Below are positions 1 to 8,746 of a stretch of 64,000 bases of DNA, piece after piece. Source of the DNA: JAWBMQ01 sp038828875 (GTDB taxonomy: Archaea > Nanobdellota > Nanobdellia > Woesearchaeales > JAWBMQ01); NCBI GenBank assembly GCA_038828875.1, contig JAWBMQ010000003.1, positions 1 through 64,000 of the forward strand, in the 5' to 3' direction. The position numbers were made by a program, and so were the translations under genes. The notes below the pieces were generated by a model. The model was not told the DNA's origin. It did not search any database and saw only the letters and a program-made list of their open reading frames with translations. The first letter of the stretch is position 1, and each line of letters begins with the position of its first letter.

Positions 1-1
1 T

Positions 2-700
2 ATTTTTTATGTTTTGATATTTTTAATAATGATCTTTCAAATCAAAAATGCTGAAGCAGTAATAAAATCTGATTTATTCTTTAAGAACTCTACTTATGAT
101 ATTCCTGAACACTATGTTTCTTTACAGAAATGGATAAAAGAAAACACTCATGTGAATGAAGTTTTCTTATCTACAAAAGAATTAATTTTTGTTATAAATG
201 CTTTAACAGGTAGAAAAGGATTTATATTTAGGTATATGCATATTGCAAATCCTTTTGAATCTTTTTTCGATAGAGAAATTGATGCTGCAATAATTTTATA
301 TGGAAACGATACTAATAAAAAAATAGAACTTTTAAAGAAATATAACGTAAGTTATTTATATTGGGATTATTATTGGATTCCATCAGAATATCAATTCTAT
401 GAAAATCAAGAACCTCATCCTTTTGACCCAATAAAAGTGGTAGAATCTAAAAAATATGAAGAAATCTTAAAAAATTACAATATCTCATATTTTAAACTAA
501 AAAGTTGGTTTGATCCTGGTACTGCAAACATAAGAGTTCGAAGATTTAATTTAATTTTCGTGAGTTATGAAAATTACAGAAGTTTTGAAAAACCATGGAA
601 GGAAGACTTAGATCAATTTTTAGAAGAAGTTTGGAATTATACTGATCCTTTTACAAATCTCACAATTGCAAGATTGTATAAAATAAAATTACCTTCTTAA
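2..700 (+). CDS. C-terminal part of a membrane glycosyltransferase-like protein (5' end outside window)
   Basis: The frame is open to the window edge, so the true start lies upstream; the TTG at 14 is only the first possible start inside the window. The visible part begins with the end of a hydrophobic segment, followed by about 210 soluble residues. The soluble part has alternating strands and helices, a W-I-K-E-N-T segment and a Tyr/Trp-rich V-S-Y-L-Y-W-D-Y-Y-W stretch. This layout resembles the extracytoplasmic C-terminal domain of archaeal GT-C type multi-spanning glycosyltransferases. It contains several N-x-S/T sequons, consistent with exposure outside the cell. The family assignment is inferred from this architecture, not from a catalytic motif, which would lie upstream. 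The next gene begins 2 nt after the stop. Confidence 0.5.
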   Translation: MFYVLIFLIMIFQIKNAEAVIKSDLFFKNSTYDIPEHYVSLQKWIKENTHVNEVFLSTKELIFVINALTGRKGFIFRYMHIANPFESFFDREIDAAIILYGNDTNKKIELLKKYNVSYLYWDYYWIPSEYQFYENQEPHPFDPIKVVESKKYEEILKNYNISYFKLKSWFDPGTANIRVRRFNLIFVSYENYRSFEKPWKEDLDQFLEEVWNYTDPFTNLTIARLYKIKLPS

Positions 701-701
701 A

Positions 702-953
702 ATGAAATCATACAAATCAAAAGTTAGAGATAGAATAATACAAATTCTAAGTGAATTAGGAGAAAGTTACGGATATGATGTTGCTAAAAAATATGTAGAA
801 AGATTTGGTAAAGAAAGTCAAAGATTGATTTATTATCATCTTGAAAAAGGAGTTCAACTAGGCTTGTTTGAAAGAATTGAAAAAGAAGAAGAAGGAGAAT
901 TTAGTTGGGGAAACAAAGTAACAAAAGTATACTATAGATTAAAACAACAATAA
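702..953 (+). CDS. Small winged-helix DNA-binding protein
   Basis: An 83-residue protein with the pattern of a winged helix: an N-terminal helix (VRDRIIQILSEL), a recognition-type helix (SQRLIYYHLEKGVQLGLFERI) and a charged wing ending in V-Y-Y-R-L. It begins 2 nt after the upstream membrane protein and so is probably co-transcribed with it. No metal or ligand residues are evident. It may regulate the surface or glycosylation genes around it or be a general chromatin-associated factor; the target cannot be read from sequence. The family resembles PadR/ArsR-like archaeal winged helices, without a firm match. Confidence 0.6.
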   Translation: MKSYKSKVRDRIIQILSELGESYGYDVAKKYVERFGKESQRLIYYHLEKGVQLGLFERIEKEEEGEFSWGNKVTKVYYRLKQQ

Positions 954-1002
954 ATCTAATTTAAATCTTTTAAAAAATTTTAAAAGTTTAAAATTAATAA
1001 AA

Positions 1003-1010
1003 TTTATAAA
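1003..1010 (+). promoter_or_regulatory. TATA box of the ABC exporter operon
   Basis: TTTATAAA is centred about 26 nt before the ATG at 1032, the distance at which archaeal transcription starts. This predicts a leaderless mRNA. No ribosome-binding site precedes the ATG, which agrees. Confidence 0.65.
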
Positions 1011-1031
1011 AAGGAACTCTTCCAATAGCTC

Positions 1032-1781
1032 ATGGATAAAACTAAGAAACACGAAATCAAAAAAAAGAGTTCTAATGTTAAAGAAGAATATATTTTACAA
1101 CTGATAGATGTGAAAAAAATCTATGATCTAGGAAAAGTAAAAGTTGAAGCTTTAAAACAGATTAACTTAAATATTGGAAAAAATGAATTCATCGTTATCA
1201 TTGGACCTAGTGGAAGTGGAAAATCTACATTAGTTAATTTAGTAGGTTGCTTAGACAGACCTACTGAAGGAAAAATATTGCTAAAAGGAAAAGATATTAA
1301 CAAATTAACTGATTCTCAACTAGCTCAATTGCGAGGAAAAACCATAGGTTTTGTTTTTCAACAGTTTCATCTATTAAACACATTCACTGCTTTAGAAAAC
1401 GTAACATTACCAATGATCTTTCATGATGTAAACGAAAAAGAAAGAATAAAAAAAGCAAAATCAATTTTAGAAAGGTTAGGATTGGGAGAAAGATTAAATC
1501 ATAAACCAAATGAGCTTTCAGGAGGACAACAACAAAGAGTAGCTATTGCTAGAGCATTAGCTAATGATCCTGAAATTATTCTTGCTGATGAGCCTACTGG
1601 AAATTTAGATAGTAAAAGTGGAGATGAAGTTATAAAAATCTTGAAAGAATTACACAAAGAAGGAAGAACCATTATTTTTGTTACACATGATCCAAGATAT
1701 ATGAACATTGGCACTAGAATTGTTAAAATTATGGATGGCATGATCGTTGAAGATAGTAAAAACGGTGAAAATCATGCATGA
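1032..1781 (+). CDS. ABC transporter ATP-binding protein, MacB/LolD type
   Basis: ATPase of a MacB/FtsX-family exporter; hydrolyses ATP at the inner face of the membrane to drive its permeases. It has Walker A GPSGSGKST (about residue 58), a Q-loop (FVFQQFHLL), the signature LSGGQQQR, Walker B IILADEPTGNLD and the H-loop in FVTHDP. The LLNTFTALENV and ADEPTGNLDS stretches are typical of the LolD/MacB subgroup. The length of 249 aa includes about 20 basic residues before the domain. It overlaps the next gene by 8 nt, and the two permeases are at 4220 and 5379 in the same operon. The substrate is unknown; the intervening surface protein suggests an envelope-related role. Confidence 0.92.
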   Translation: MDKTKKHEIKKKSSNVKEEYILQLIDVKKIYDLGKVKVEALKQINLNIGKNEFIVIIGPSGSGKSTLVNLVGCLDRPTEGKILLKGKDINKLTDSQLAQLRGKTIGFVFQQFHLLNTFTALENVTLPMIFHDVNEKERIKKAKSILERLGLGERLNHKPNELSGGQQQRVAIARALANDPEIILADEPTGNLDSKSGDEVIKILKELHKEGRTIIFVTHDPRYMNIGTRIVKIMDGMIVEDSKNGENHA

Positions 1782-2211
1782 TAACACCATTAAAGAAGAA
1801 TTAAAATCTCTATTTAGAGAAAAATTCGAAAAAATTGGAAAAAATAAAATCTTAGGAGATATTTTTGTAGAATGCTTATTTTCGCCTACAGAATTAAGTT
1901 TAAACGAATTAAGTTCTTTAACAGGTTATAGTATTAGCTCTTTGAGTTTAGCTCTAAAACAAAAAGACAAAATGTTCAACATAATTAATAAACCTGGAGA
2001 TAAGAAGACTTATGTTGATATCAATTTCAAAAGCGAAGAATGTATGATAAGTGAATTAAAAGAATTGAACAACTTCATATTACCAACAATAATTAACTTG
2101 ATGTCAAAAATACAAAATAAAAATCAAAAACAAAAAACTTTTGAAAAGAATATTCAAAAAATGAAAAAAATAATTGAAAAAATAATAGAGGAATTCGAAA
2201 ATGAAAATTAA
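1774..2211 (+). CDS. GbsR/MarR-type winged-helix regulator
   Basis: A 145-residue regulator beginning MHDNTIKEEL; this ATG overlaps the end of the ATPase gene by 8 nt. The middle carries a helix-turn-helix (LSLNELSSLTGYSISSLSLALK) followed by a wing (INKPGDKKTYVDI). The C-terminal third is a long Lys/Asn-rich helix suited to dimerisation. This order matches the GbsR-like branch of MarR regulators, which often sit beside osmolyte or multidrug transporters. It probably controls this exporter operon; the effector is unknown. Longer starts upstream are less likely because they run further into the ATPase gene. Confidence 0.72.
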   Translation: MHDNTIKEELKSLFREKFEKIGKNKILGDIFVECLFSPTELSLNELSSLTGYSISSLSLALKQKDKMFNIINKPGDKKTYVDINFKSEECMISELKELNNFILPTIINLMSKIQNKNQKQKTFEKNIQKMKKIIEKIIEEFENEN

Positions 2212-2851
2212 GGATCTAGATAATAATGAAAAACATACCATAGGAGAAGAAATTGCAAATTCTATTACTCATGGTTTTGGCATATTGTTTGGAATTGTTG
2301 CTCTTATTTTACTAATTATCTTTTCATCTAAAAAAGGAGCCATTACATTAATATCTACTATAGTTTATGGAATCTCTTTAATTGTTTTATATTTAATATC
2401 AACACTTTATCATGGCATTCAACATAAAAAAACAAAAAAAGTTTTTGAGATACTCGATCATATTGCTGTTTATTTGCTAATTGCTGGAACATATACTCCT
2501 TTTGCACTATTTATAATAAAGGGAATGAAAGGTTGGATTTTATTAGTATTGATTTGGTTGCTGGCTATTGTTGGAATTTCAATAAAACCATTTACTGTAA
2601 AAAAATTTTTATTTTTATCAACTGCAATATATATTTTTATGGGATGGATCGCGATTTTCTTAATCAAAGATTTAATTGCAAACTTAAATGCTTTTCAAAT
2701 TACAACTCTTATCTTAGGAGGCGTTTTTTATACAGTTGGAACTCTCTTTTATGTTTTCAGAAAAATAAAATATGGACATTTTATATGGCATTTATTTGTA
2801 CTATTTGGAAGTATTTCACACTTTATTACGATTTTTTCATACATCTTGTGA
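2201..2851 (+). CDS. trhA: Hemolysin III / TrhA (PAQR) family membrane protein
   Basis: A seven-helix membrane protein of 216 aa. It carries the family signatures: an N-terminal E-E-I-A-N-S-I-T-H-G, S-T-L-Y-H-G, D-H-I-A-V-Y-L-L-I-A-G-T-Y-T-P in TM3, and a C-terminal G-H-F-I-W-H-L-F-V-L. The conserved Ser, Asp and His residues form the metal site known from PAQR hydrolases (adiponectin receptor, TrhA). Bacterial members affect membrane fluidity and lipid composition. It starts 11 nt inside the preceding regulator gene, with AGAGGA as a possible ribosome site. Its position in an ABC exporter operon hints at an envelope-stress role, which is inference. Confidence 0.88.
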   Translation: MKIKDLDNNEKHTIGEEIANSITHGFGILFGIVALILLIIFSSKKGAITLISTIVYGISLIVLYLISTLYHGIQHKKTKKVFEILDHIAVYLLIAGTYTPFALFIIKGMKGWILLVLIWLLAIVGISIKPFTVKKFLFLSTAIYIFMGWIAIFLIKDLIANLNAFQITTLILGGVFYTVGTLFYVFRKIKYGHFIWHLFVLFGSISHFITIFSYIL

Positions 2852-2860
2852 GGTGAAAGA

Positions 2861-4207
2861 ATGAAAATGAACAAAAATCATGAAAAAAAATTGAAATTTT
2901 GGTTGATAGGTATTATAATATTAAACCTCGTTGCAATTACTTTGAAATCAAATTATGCTGTAGATGATGTGAAAATAGGCAACTCTTTAGAAGACATTTT
3001 TGTTCTATATGTATCACAAAATCCTATGCCCGCTAAACCAAATGAGATTGTTAATCTAAAATTTACAATCTCTAATTATGGAAACAAATATCATGAAGAT
3101 ATTGCTATTGAAATCATTCCTGAAGAACCTTTCAAAAAATATGGCACAACTTTAAAATTCATAAATCTGTTAATGCCTTATCAAAAAGATAATTTTGCAC
3201 AATTGATTGATTTTGATCTTTTCGTAACCGAAAACGCAGTAAGTGGTGATTATAAATTAAAGATCAGAATATATAAAATATCATCTCCAAGCAAATACGT
3301 TGAAAGAACAATAAATGTTAAAGTAGAAAATGAACAAGTTATTTTTAACTTATATAATTTAACAATATTTCCTAGCAAAATAAAACCAGGAGATCAAGGC
3401 AGACTTGAATTTGTTTTGAAAAACGATGGAATCAGTACTGCTAAAGATGTGGAAATTGAATTATCTTTGCCAAACGGTTTAAGTGTTTTAAATGGTGCAA
3501 ACACATATTCTATTAGAGAATTAAAGAAAGATTCCAGTGTTGGAATAACTTACAATATTTTTGCAGATTCCATAAATCCAGGAATTTATAAAAGTACAAT
3601 AAATGTAAAATATAAAGTTGGAAACAATAATCAACCAATAACTAAATCGTTTTCAATAGGTTTTGTTGTAGATGTTGAAAGCAACATAGATTCTTACGTT
3701 ATTTATTCAAATTATAAAAATGGAGTTACAGATATAAGTATGAATGTTATTAATTTAGGAAATTCTCCTATAAAGTTTATAAATGCTAAACTATTAGAAA
3801 GTCCTGATTATACTATAGTTTCTGGAAATTCATATTTAGCAAGCATTGATTCCTCAGATTATGATAGTATAGATTTTAAAATTAAAACTGAAAAAGAAAA
3901 AGTTTTGCTAAAATATGAAATCTCTTGGAGGGATTATTATAATAAGCAGTATTCCAGAATCTTTGAAAAAGAGATTAAAATAAACATTCCCAAAGAGAAC
4001 GTAAAGGAAAAAAATAAACAAATGGAATATGCATTTTGGTTAGGAATTGTTTTAGTAACAATCTTCTGGATATTCATGTTTGTAGATGCTTTACAGAACA
4101 AAAGAGAAAATAAAGTAAAAAAATGGATATGGGTAGTGGTAGTTATTGTAACATTACCTTTAGGAGCTTTACTATATTATTTATTTGGAAGAAACAAAGA
4201 AGATTAA
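2861..4207 (+). CDS. CARDB-like surface protein with C-terminal membrane anchor
   Basis: A 448-aa secreted and membrane-anchored protein. An N-terminal signal/anchor helix (about residues 12-30) is followed by three or so beta-rich Ig-like segments. Each has the P-x-K-P-x-x-x-x-x-L-x-F-x-x-x-N-x-G pattern of CARDB/COG1361 repeats (for example near residues 55 and 170). The C-terminus has two hydrophobic helices (about 388-405 and 422-442) ending in a PLDc_N-like YYLFGRNKED. GAGGTGA lies 4 nt before the ATG. It lies between the ATPase and permease genes of the exporter, so it may be an accessory extracytoplasmic subunit or a substrate. That role is inferred from position. Confidence 0.7.
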   Translation: MKMNKNHEKKLKFWLIGIIILNLVAITLKSNYAVDDVKIGNSLEDIFVLYVSQNPMPAKPNEIVNLKFTISNYGNKYHEDIAIEIIPEEPFKKYGTTLKFINLLMPYQKDNFAQLIDFDLFVTENAVSGDYKLKIRIYKISSPSKYVERTINVKVENEQVIFNLYNLTIFPSKIKPGDQGRLEFVLKNDGISTAKDVEIELSLPNGLSVLNGANTYSIRELKKDSSVGITYNIFADSINPGIYKSTINVKYKVGNNNQPITKSFSIGFVVDVESNIDSYVIYSNYKNGVTDISMNVINLGNSPIKFINAKLLESPDYTIVSGNSYLASIDSSDYDSIDFKIKTEKEKVLLKYEISWRDYYNKQYSRIFEKEIKINIPKENVKEKNKQMEYAFWLGIVLVTIFWIFMFVDALQNKRENKVKKWIWVVVVIVTLPLGALLYYLFGRNKED

Positions 4208-4219
4208 TTAATCTTTAAA

Positions 4220-5371
4220 ATGATTTTAAAGGATTATTTTAAAATTGCTTGGCAGTATCTTAAAAGTAAGAAATTACGTACTTTTTTGACAGTTGTTGGA
4301 GTAAGCATTTCATTAATTTTAATTTTTACTTTACTTATTTTAGGAAGTAGTTTAAAGAACAGTATTGAAGAACAATTCAATAAGATAAGTCCTCAAACTG
4401 TTTTTGTTTTAGCAAAAACTTCAGGAGGCATCTTTCAAAGTTCTTTTGTAAAGCAACTAAAAAAAGATGATTGTAAATACATAGAAAACAATCCATTAGT
4501 AGATATTTGCACTTATCTTTACACAAAATTTGTTACAATAGAAATAGCCAATGAAAAAATGTTTACTTCCATTTTAGTAACAAACAATAATTTTTACAGT
4601 AACATTAATAAGTTCGGTTATACTGTTGCTGAAGGAAAAGTTCCAAAAAAAGGTGAAGCATTAGTTGGTTATTTGTATAGCACTGATAAAATAATAAAAG
4701 AACCATTAAAAATTGGAGATACTATTGTAATAGATGGAAAAAAATTCAAAATTGTAGGATTTTTAGAAGAATTAGGAAATCCTCAAGATGATATGAACAT
4801 ATATCTTCATGAAGATGATTTTAAGATCGATAGAGTCAATATACTTCAATTTTTAATAAAAGATCTAGAAGAGGTTGAAAAAATAAAGGATCAATTTAAT
4901 AAGAAAAAAAATGGAAATTTTGAATTTTTGACTACTGAAGCATTGTTAGAACAAACTAAGGATTTGTTGAATATAATAAATTATGCTATAATTGCAATTG
5001 CATCTATTTCATTAATTGTTGGTAGTTTAGGCATTTCAAATACATTGATTACTTCAGTTTATGAAAGAAAGAGAGATATTGGAATAATGAAGGCAATGGG
5101 GGCTAAAAATTCAGATATCTTCAAAATGATCATGATAGAAACGATAATCATTATGTTTATAAGCATAATAATAGGAATGTCTTTAGGCTACTTAATAGGA
5201 TATTCTGCAACACTGATTTTTAACAATTTAGGATATAAGCTTAGATTAATAGTTACTTTTCAAGATATAATTTTAACATTAAGTTTTGCTCTCTTTTTTG
5301 GATTTGTTTCTGCATACATTCCTGCAAAAATGGCAACAAAATTAGATCCTATTGAAGCTATAAGAAAATAA
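4220..5371 (+). CDS. MacB/FtsX-type ABC permease 1
   Basis: Permease of 383 aa: TM1 at about residues 20-45 after the typical LKSKKLRTFLTVVGVSIS, an extracytoplasmic MacB-core domain to about residue 250, then three TM helices. The conserved ISNTLITSVYERKRDIGIMKAMGA turn follows TM2, and the protein ends with the typical PAKMATKLDPIEAIRK. It pairs with the permease that starts 8 nt downstream. Two non-identical permeases with one ATPase imply a heterodimeric transmembrane part. Confidence 0.9.
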   Translation: MILKDYFKIAWQYLKSKKLRTFLTVVGVSISLILIFTLLILGSSLKNSIEEQFNKISPQTVFVLAKTSGGIFQSSFVKQLKKDDCKYIENNPLVDICTYLYTKFVTIEIANEKMFTSILVTNNNFYSNINKFGYTVAEGKVPKKGEALVGYLYSTDKIIKEPLKIGDTIVIDGKKFKIVGFLEELGNPQDDMNIYLHEDDFKIDRVNILQFLIKDLEEVEKIKDQFNKKKNGNFEFLTTEALLEQTKDLLNIINYAIIAIASISLIVGSLGISNTLITSVYERKRDIGIMKAMGAKNSDIFKMIMIETIIIMFISIIIGMSLGYLIGYSATLIFNNLGYKLRLIVTFQDIILTLSFALFFGFVSAYIPAKMATKLDPIEAIRK

Positions 5372-5378
5372 GATAAAA

Positions 5379-6560
5379 ATGAATACAATAGATAAGATAA
5401 AACTTGCATACAAAGGTTTGAAAACACATAAAGTAAGAACGTTCTTGACTTTATTAGGTATAATTATTTCTATTGCGGCAGTTTACACTTTTATGTTGTT
5501 AGGTGATGGATTAAAAAATATAGTAGAAGATCGAGTTTTAAGTTTTGGTACTGATGTTATTAGAATAACTTCAGCAACAGGACCTACAATGGATACTTTA
5601 TCATTTACAGAATCAGATCTTAAAAAAATAGAAAAGATTGAAGGAATTAAAAAAGTTATAGGAGTAAAATTTTCTCAACTACAAGTAGATTACAATGGCC
5701 AAAAATTAACAAGAAGCATTTATGGTTATGATTTCAATGATTTAGAATATTTATTTAACAAACTTAACATCCAATTCTCTAGCGGAAAATTCCCAAAAAA
5801 TAATGAAAAAAATAAAATTATTGTTGGTAATAGAATAGCTAAAACAGCATTTTTCAAAGAATTAAAAGTAAAAGATAAAGTAATTATAGAAGAAAATCAA
5901 TTTTTAGTTTCTGGAGTTCTAAAAGGAGGTTCACAATTTCTAGAGAATGCTATTGTAATGAACAGAGACAAACTTCATGAATTAACTAATTCAAAAGATT
6001 ATAGCTTAATTATAGCTATTTATGATACTGATTACGATGTAAATGAAATTAAGGATAAAATAACATCAGAGTTGGAAAAAAAATATAGCAAAAAAGCTTT
6101 TGTAGTGCTTACTCCTACTGATTTAATTAAAACTATAAACTCAATATTAGGTTCAATAACTACTTTTATAATTTTAATTGCTGCAGTTTCTCTAATAATT
6201 AGTTCCATTGGAATTGCAAATACAATGTACACAGCAGTATTACAAAGAACTAAAGAAATAGGAATTATGAAAGCAACTGGAGCTAAAAATTCTGACATAA
6301 AGTATATGTTTATGATTGAATCAGGAATTTTAGGTTTCATCGGTGGTTCTATTGGAATTATTTTAGCAATAATTATTTCACACGCAACTCAAGAAATAAC
6401 TAAAAATTTTCTCAATATGGCTATATTTTTGATAAAAGTAAAACCTTTAGAAGCAATAATCTTGATTATATTTTCTACTTTTATAGGTATGATTGCAGGA
6501 TATGCACCTGCAAAAAAAGCAAGCGAAGTTAATCCTATTGAAGCTTTAAGATACGAATAA
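5379..6560 (+). CDS. MacB/FtsX-type ABC permease 2
   Basis: 393 aa with the same plan as the upstream permease: KVRFTLLG-like TM1 near residues 20-42, a roughly 220-residue extracytoplasmic core, then three TMs with IANTMYTAVLQRTKEIGIMKATGA and the terminal PAKKASEVNPIEALRYE. It is a diverged paralogue of the gene 8 nt upstream and the last gene of the exporter operon. MacB-type permeases couple ATP hydrolysis to movement of the outer domain rather than to a classical transport channel. The substrate is not deducible. Confidence 0.9.
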   Translation: MNTIDKIKLAYKGLKTHKVRTFLTLLGIIISIAAVYTFMLLGDGLKNIVEDRVLSFGTDVIRITSATGPTMDTLSFTESDLKKIEKIEGIKKVIGVKFSQLQVDYNGQKLTRSIYGYDFNDLEYLFNKLNIQFSSGKFPKNNEKNKIIVGNRIAKTAFFKELKVKDKVIIEENQFLVSGVLKGGSQFLENAIVMNRDKLHELTNSKDYSLIIAIYDTDYDVNEIKDKITSELEKKYSKKAFVVLTPTDLIKTINSILGSITTFIILIAAVSLIISSIGIANTMYTAVLQRTKEIGIMKATGAKNSDIKYMFMIESGILGFIGGSIGIILAIIISHATQEITKNFLNMAIFLIKVKPLEAIILIIFSTFIGMIAGYAPAKKASEVNPIEALRYE

Positions 6561-6601
6561 ATTCATAAAAAATAAAAATAAATAAAACAATTCACATTAT
6601 C

Positions 6602-6976
6602 ATGACACAAAAATTAGAAGTTTATAGATGCAAAATTTGTGGAAACATCGTAGAGGTTCTTCATCCAGGAAAAGGAACTTTGGTTTGCTGTAATCAGCCA
6701 ATGGAAAAATTAAATGAAAATACTGTAGATGCGAGTGTTGAAAAGCACGTACCAGTAATTGAAAAGAATGAAAAAGAAACTTTAGTAAGAGTCGGCAGTA
6801 TTGAGCATCCCATGATTGAAAGTCATTACATTGAATGGATTGAAATTTTAGAAGAAGATGAGATTCACATAAAGTTTTTAAAACCTAATCAAAAACCGGA
6901 GTATCTTTTAAGTAAAAATGTAAGAGATGCTAAAGCAAGAGCTTATTGTAATTTACATGGATTGTGGAAAAATTAA
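6602..6976 (+). CDS. dfx: Desulfoferrodoxin (superoxide reductase, two-iron type)
   Basis: Reduces superoxide to peroxide in the cytoplasm without releasing oxygen. At 124 aa it is full length. Center I (desulforedoxin) ligands are C10, C13, C29 and C30. Center II ligands are H49, H69, H75, C116 and H119 in H-V-P-V-I, E-H-P-M-x-x-S-H-Y-I-x-W and Y-C-N-L-H-G-L-W. The catalytic E47-K48 pair is present. All ligands sit at their canonical spacing, so the enzyme should be active. It is monocistronic, facing the convergent GTPase gene, and implies an anaerobic or microaerophilic lifestyle with occasional oxygen exposure. The electron donor (rubredoxin) is not in the window. Confidence 0.97.
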   Translation: MTQKLEVYRCKICGNIVEVLHPGKGTLVCCNQPMEKLNENTVDASVEKHVPVIEKNEKETLVRVGSIEHPMIESHYIEWIEILEEDEIHIKFLKPNQKPEYLLSKNVRDAKARAYCNLHGLWKN

Positions 6977-6999
6977 CAACAAAGAAAATTTTTTGAAAC

Positions 7000-7014
7000 T
7001 TTTTTTAATTTTTT
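7000..7014 (+). terminator. T-tract terminator between dfx and the YchF-like gene
   Basis: Two runs of 7 and 6 T separated by AA follow the dfx stop. Oligo-T without a strong hairpin is the usual archaeal termination signal. Confidence 0.45.
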
Positions 7015-7021
7015 AAAGATT

Positions 7022-8203
7022 TTAATTACTTGCATAAATTTCAATTACATCTCTATGCTTCAATTGATATTCTTTTCCTAATGGTCTTTTGGTTCTTACA
7101 TCCATGGCTTTTACGAAATTCTTAGCTAAATCTGAGTGAATAGTTGCTGCAAAATCTAAAGCAGTAGATCCTGGCGGAAGAAGAAAACAATCAGGCAATA
7201 CGTTACCATCTTTATCTGCTAACTTATTAATTCCTCCTGGAAACACAGCAATATATTTTAAAATATCAAAAACAGCTACATTAATAACTTTCTGCACTCC
7301 TGTAGAACCATAAACATCTAATATCTTTTCTTTTATCATCTTTAATGCATATTGCTGCTTTTCATTTAATTGTTTAATTATTTTGAAATCAGGATCTCCT
7401 GGAACGTATTCTATCAATCCGGCTTTATGAGCTTCTTTTAAAACTAACTCTGCTTCTGCGGAAACAGGAATTATAACTAAATGCGAAAATCTTTCTTTTA
7501 AAATTTCTAAATTTTTCTTTGCAGTTGGTAAATCAATCTTATTTGCAGCAATAATGATTGGTTTAGATTTTCTTCTAACATCTCTTAAAAAATTAAAAAG
7601 AATTTCATCATTCCAATGGTCAATTTCAGGATATTTTTTAATTACTTCTTCTATATGCTGTTTAGAAAACTTTAAACCTGAAAGTTGATCATAAATATTC
7701 TCAGCTAATGACTTATGCTGTGCTTTAACTGTTCTTATAAATTTATCCCAGTTCTTTTTTACTATGTTGAAAATCCATAAGTCGATTTCTCTTTCTAAAA
7801 AATCAATATCATTGGCAGGATCATAAGTTCCTGGTTCAACTGGTTCTCCATTAGCATTAGTACTTCCTGCAATATCTACAACGTGAATTAATACATCTGC
7901 TTGTCTTAGATCATCTAAAAACTGATTTCCTAAGCCTTTTCCTTCACTTGCTCCTGGCACAAGTCCAGCAACATCAATAACTTCAACAGGAACAAACCTA
8001 TTAGAATTTATACAATATCCATATCTAGGATTACACTTTACATTAAATTCTTTATCAACACATTCAACTCTAACATGACCAAAACCTTTGTTTGGATGTA
8101 TCGTTGCAAATGGATAATTAGCAATAAGAACATCTGCCAATGTCAATGCTTTAAAAAAAGTACTTTTTCCTACATTTGGTTTTCCTACAATTCCTATTAA
8201 CAT
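7022..8203 (-). CDS. YchF/OLA1-like translation-associated GTPase with TGS domain
   Basis: An Obg/YchF-family GTPase of 393 aa. Motifs in order: G1 GKPNVGKST (residues 6-14), G3 DVAGLVPGASEGKGLG, G4 ANKID (about residue 221) and G5 VSAE. The C-terminal TGS domain (about 320-393) has PPGSTALDFAATIHSDLAKNF and ends with HRDVIEIYA. The intact N-K-x-D favours GTP over the ATP preference of bacterial/eukaryotic YchF. An AT-rich box about 27 nt upstream of the ATG suggests a leaderless message. Relatives bind ribosomes and influence translation and stress responses. Confidence 0.9.
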   Translation of the reverse strand: MLIGIVGKPNVGKSTFFKALTLADVLIANYPFATIHPNKGFGHVRVECVDKEFNVKCNPRYGYCINSNRFVPVEVIDVAGLVPGASEGKGLGNQFLDDLRQADVLIHVVDIAGSTNANGEPVEPGTYDPANDIDFLEREIDLWIFNIVKKNWDKFIRTVKAQHKSLAENIYDQLSGLKFSKQHIEEVIKKYPEIDHWNDEILFNFLRDVRRKSKPIIIAANKIDLPTAKKNLEILKERFSHLVIIPVSAEAELVLKEAHKAGLIEYVPGDPDFKIIKQLNEKQQYALKMIKEKILDVYGSTGVQKVINVAVFDILKYIAVFPGGINKLADKDGNVLPDCFLLPPGSTALDFAATIHSDLAKNFVKAMDVRTKRPLGKEYQLKHRDVIEIYASN

Positions 8204-8247
8204 TGTGTTTTGATAGAGTAGCAGAGAATTTAAAAAAGTTTAGTTAT

Positions 8248-8742
8248 TTATTTTTCATTCCTTAATTCTAGAAGTATGTAATTGTACTCCTTTGCTAAGT
8301 AATCCCTTTCTTGATTTACGTTCTCATCAGAGATGTACTTTAAAGAACCTGCATAAAAAATGTTAGCTATTGTTTCAAATAACCTTCTTTCAGGTTTTAA
8401 ATTTTTTATTTTTTGATACAATAAACCTTCAATTGAATTATTAATATAAGACTGATTTTTCATAGATTTTTCCATCTTGGAGATAAATTTTTCATAAACA
8501 AAATAGGGATTATCAACGTAATAATCAACTTTTTTTGATAATAGCTCTTTTCTTAATGATTTTATAAATTCCTTTTTCACTTCATTAACCACTTTTTCTG
8601 GCAAAATAATATTGTAATGTGACAAATAAAGATTGTTTTTCATCTTAAATATATCGTAAACTATAATTTTTCCTATGTCTTCAAGTAGATAATTATCTTC
8701 GACATATTCTTCAATTATTTTACAAATTGATTCAGATTTCAT
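8248..8742 (-). CDS. Hypothetical helical protein downstream of PIN-PhoH
   Basis: Not recognised. 164 aa, predominantly alpha-helical and charged, with no signal peptide, membrane helix or cysteine cluster (one Cys). It starts 4 nt after the PIN-PhoH stop with GGTTGTGAT as a possible ribosome site, so it is co-transcribed and perhaps translationally coupled. A partner or accessory role to the PhoH ATPase is inferred from context only. Confidence 0.55.
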   Translation of the reverse strand: MKSESICKIIEEYVEDNYLLEDIGKIIVYDIFKMKNNLYLSHYNIILPEKVVNEVKKEFIKSLRKELLSKKVDYYVDNPYFVYEKFISKMEKSMKNQSYINNSIEGLLYQKIKNLKPERRLFETIANIFYAGSLKYISDENVNQERDYLAKEYNYILLELRNEK

Positions 8743-8746
8743 ATGA

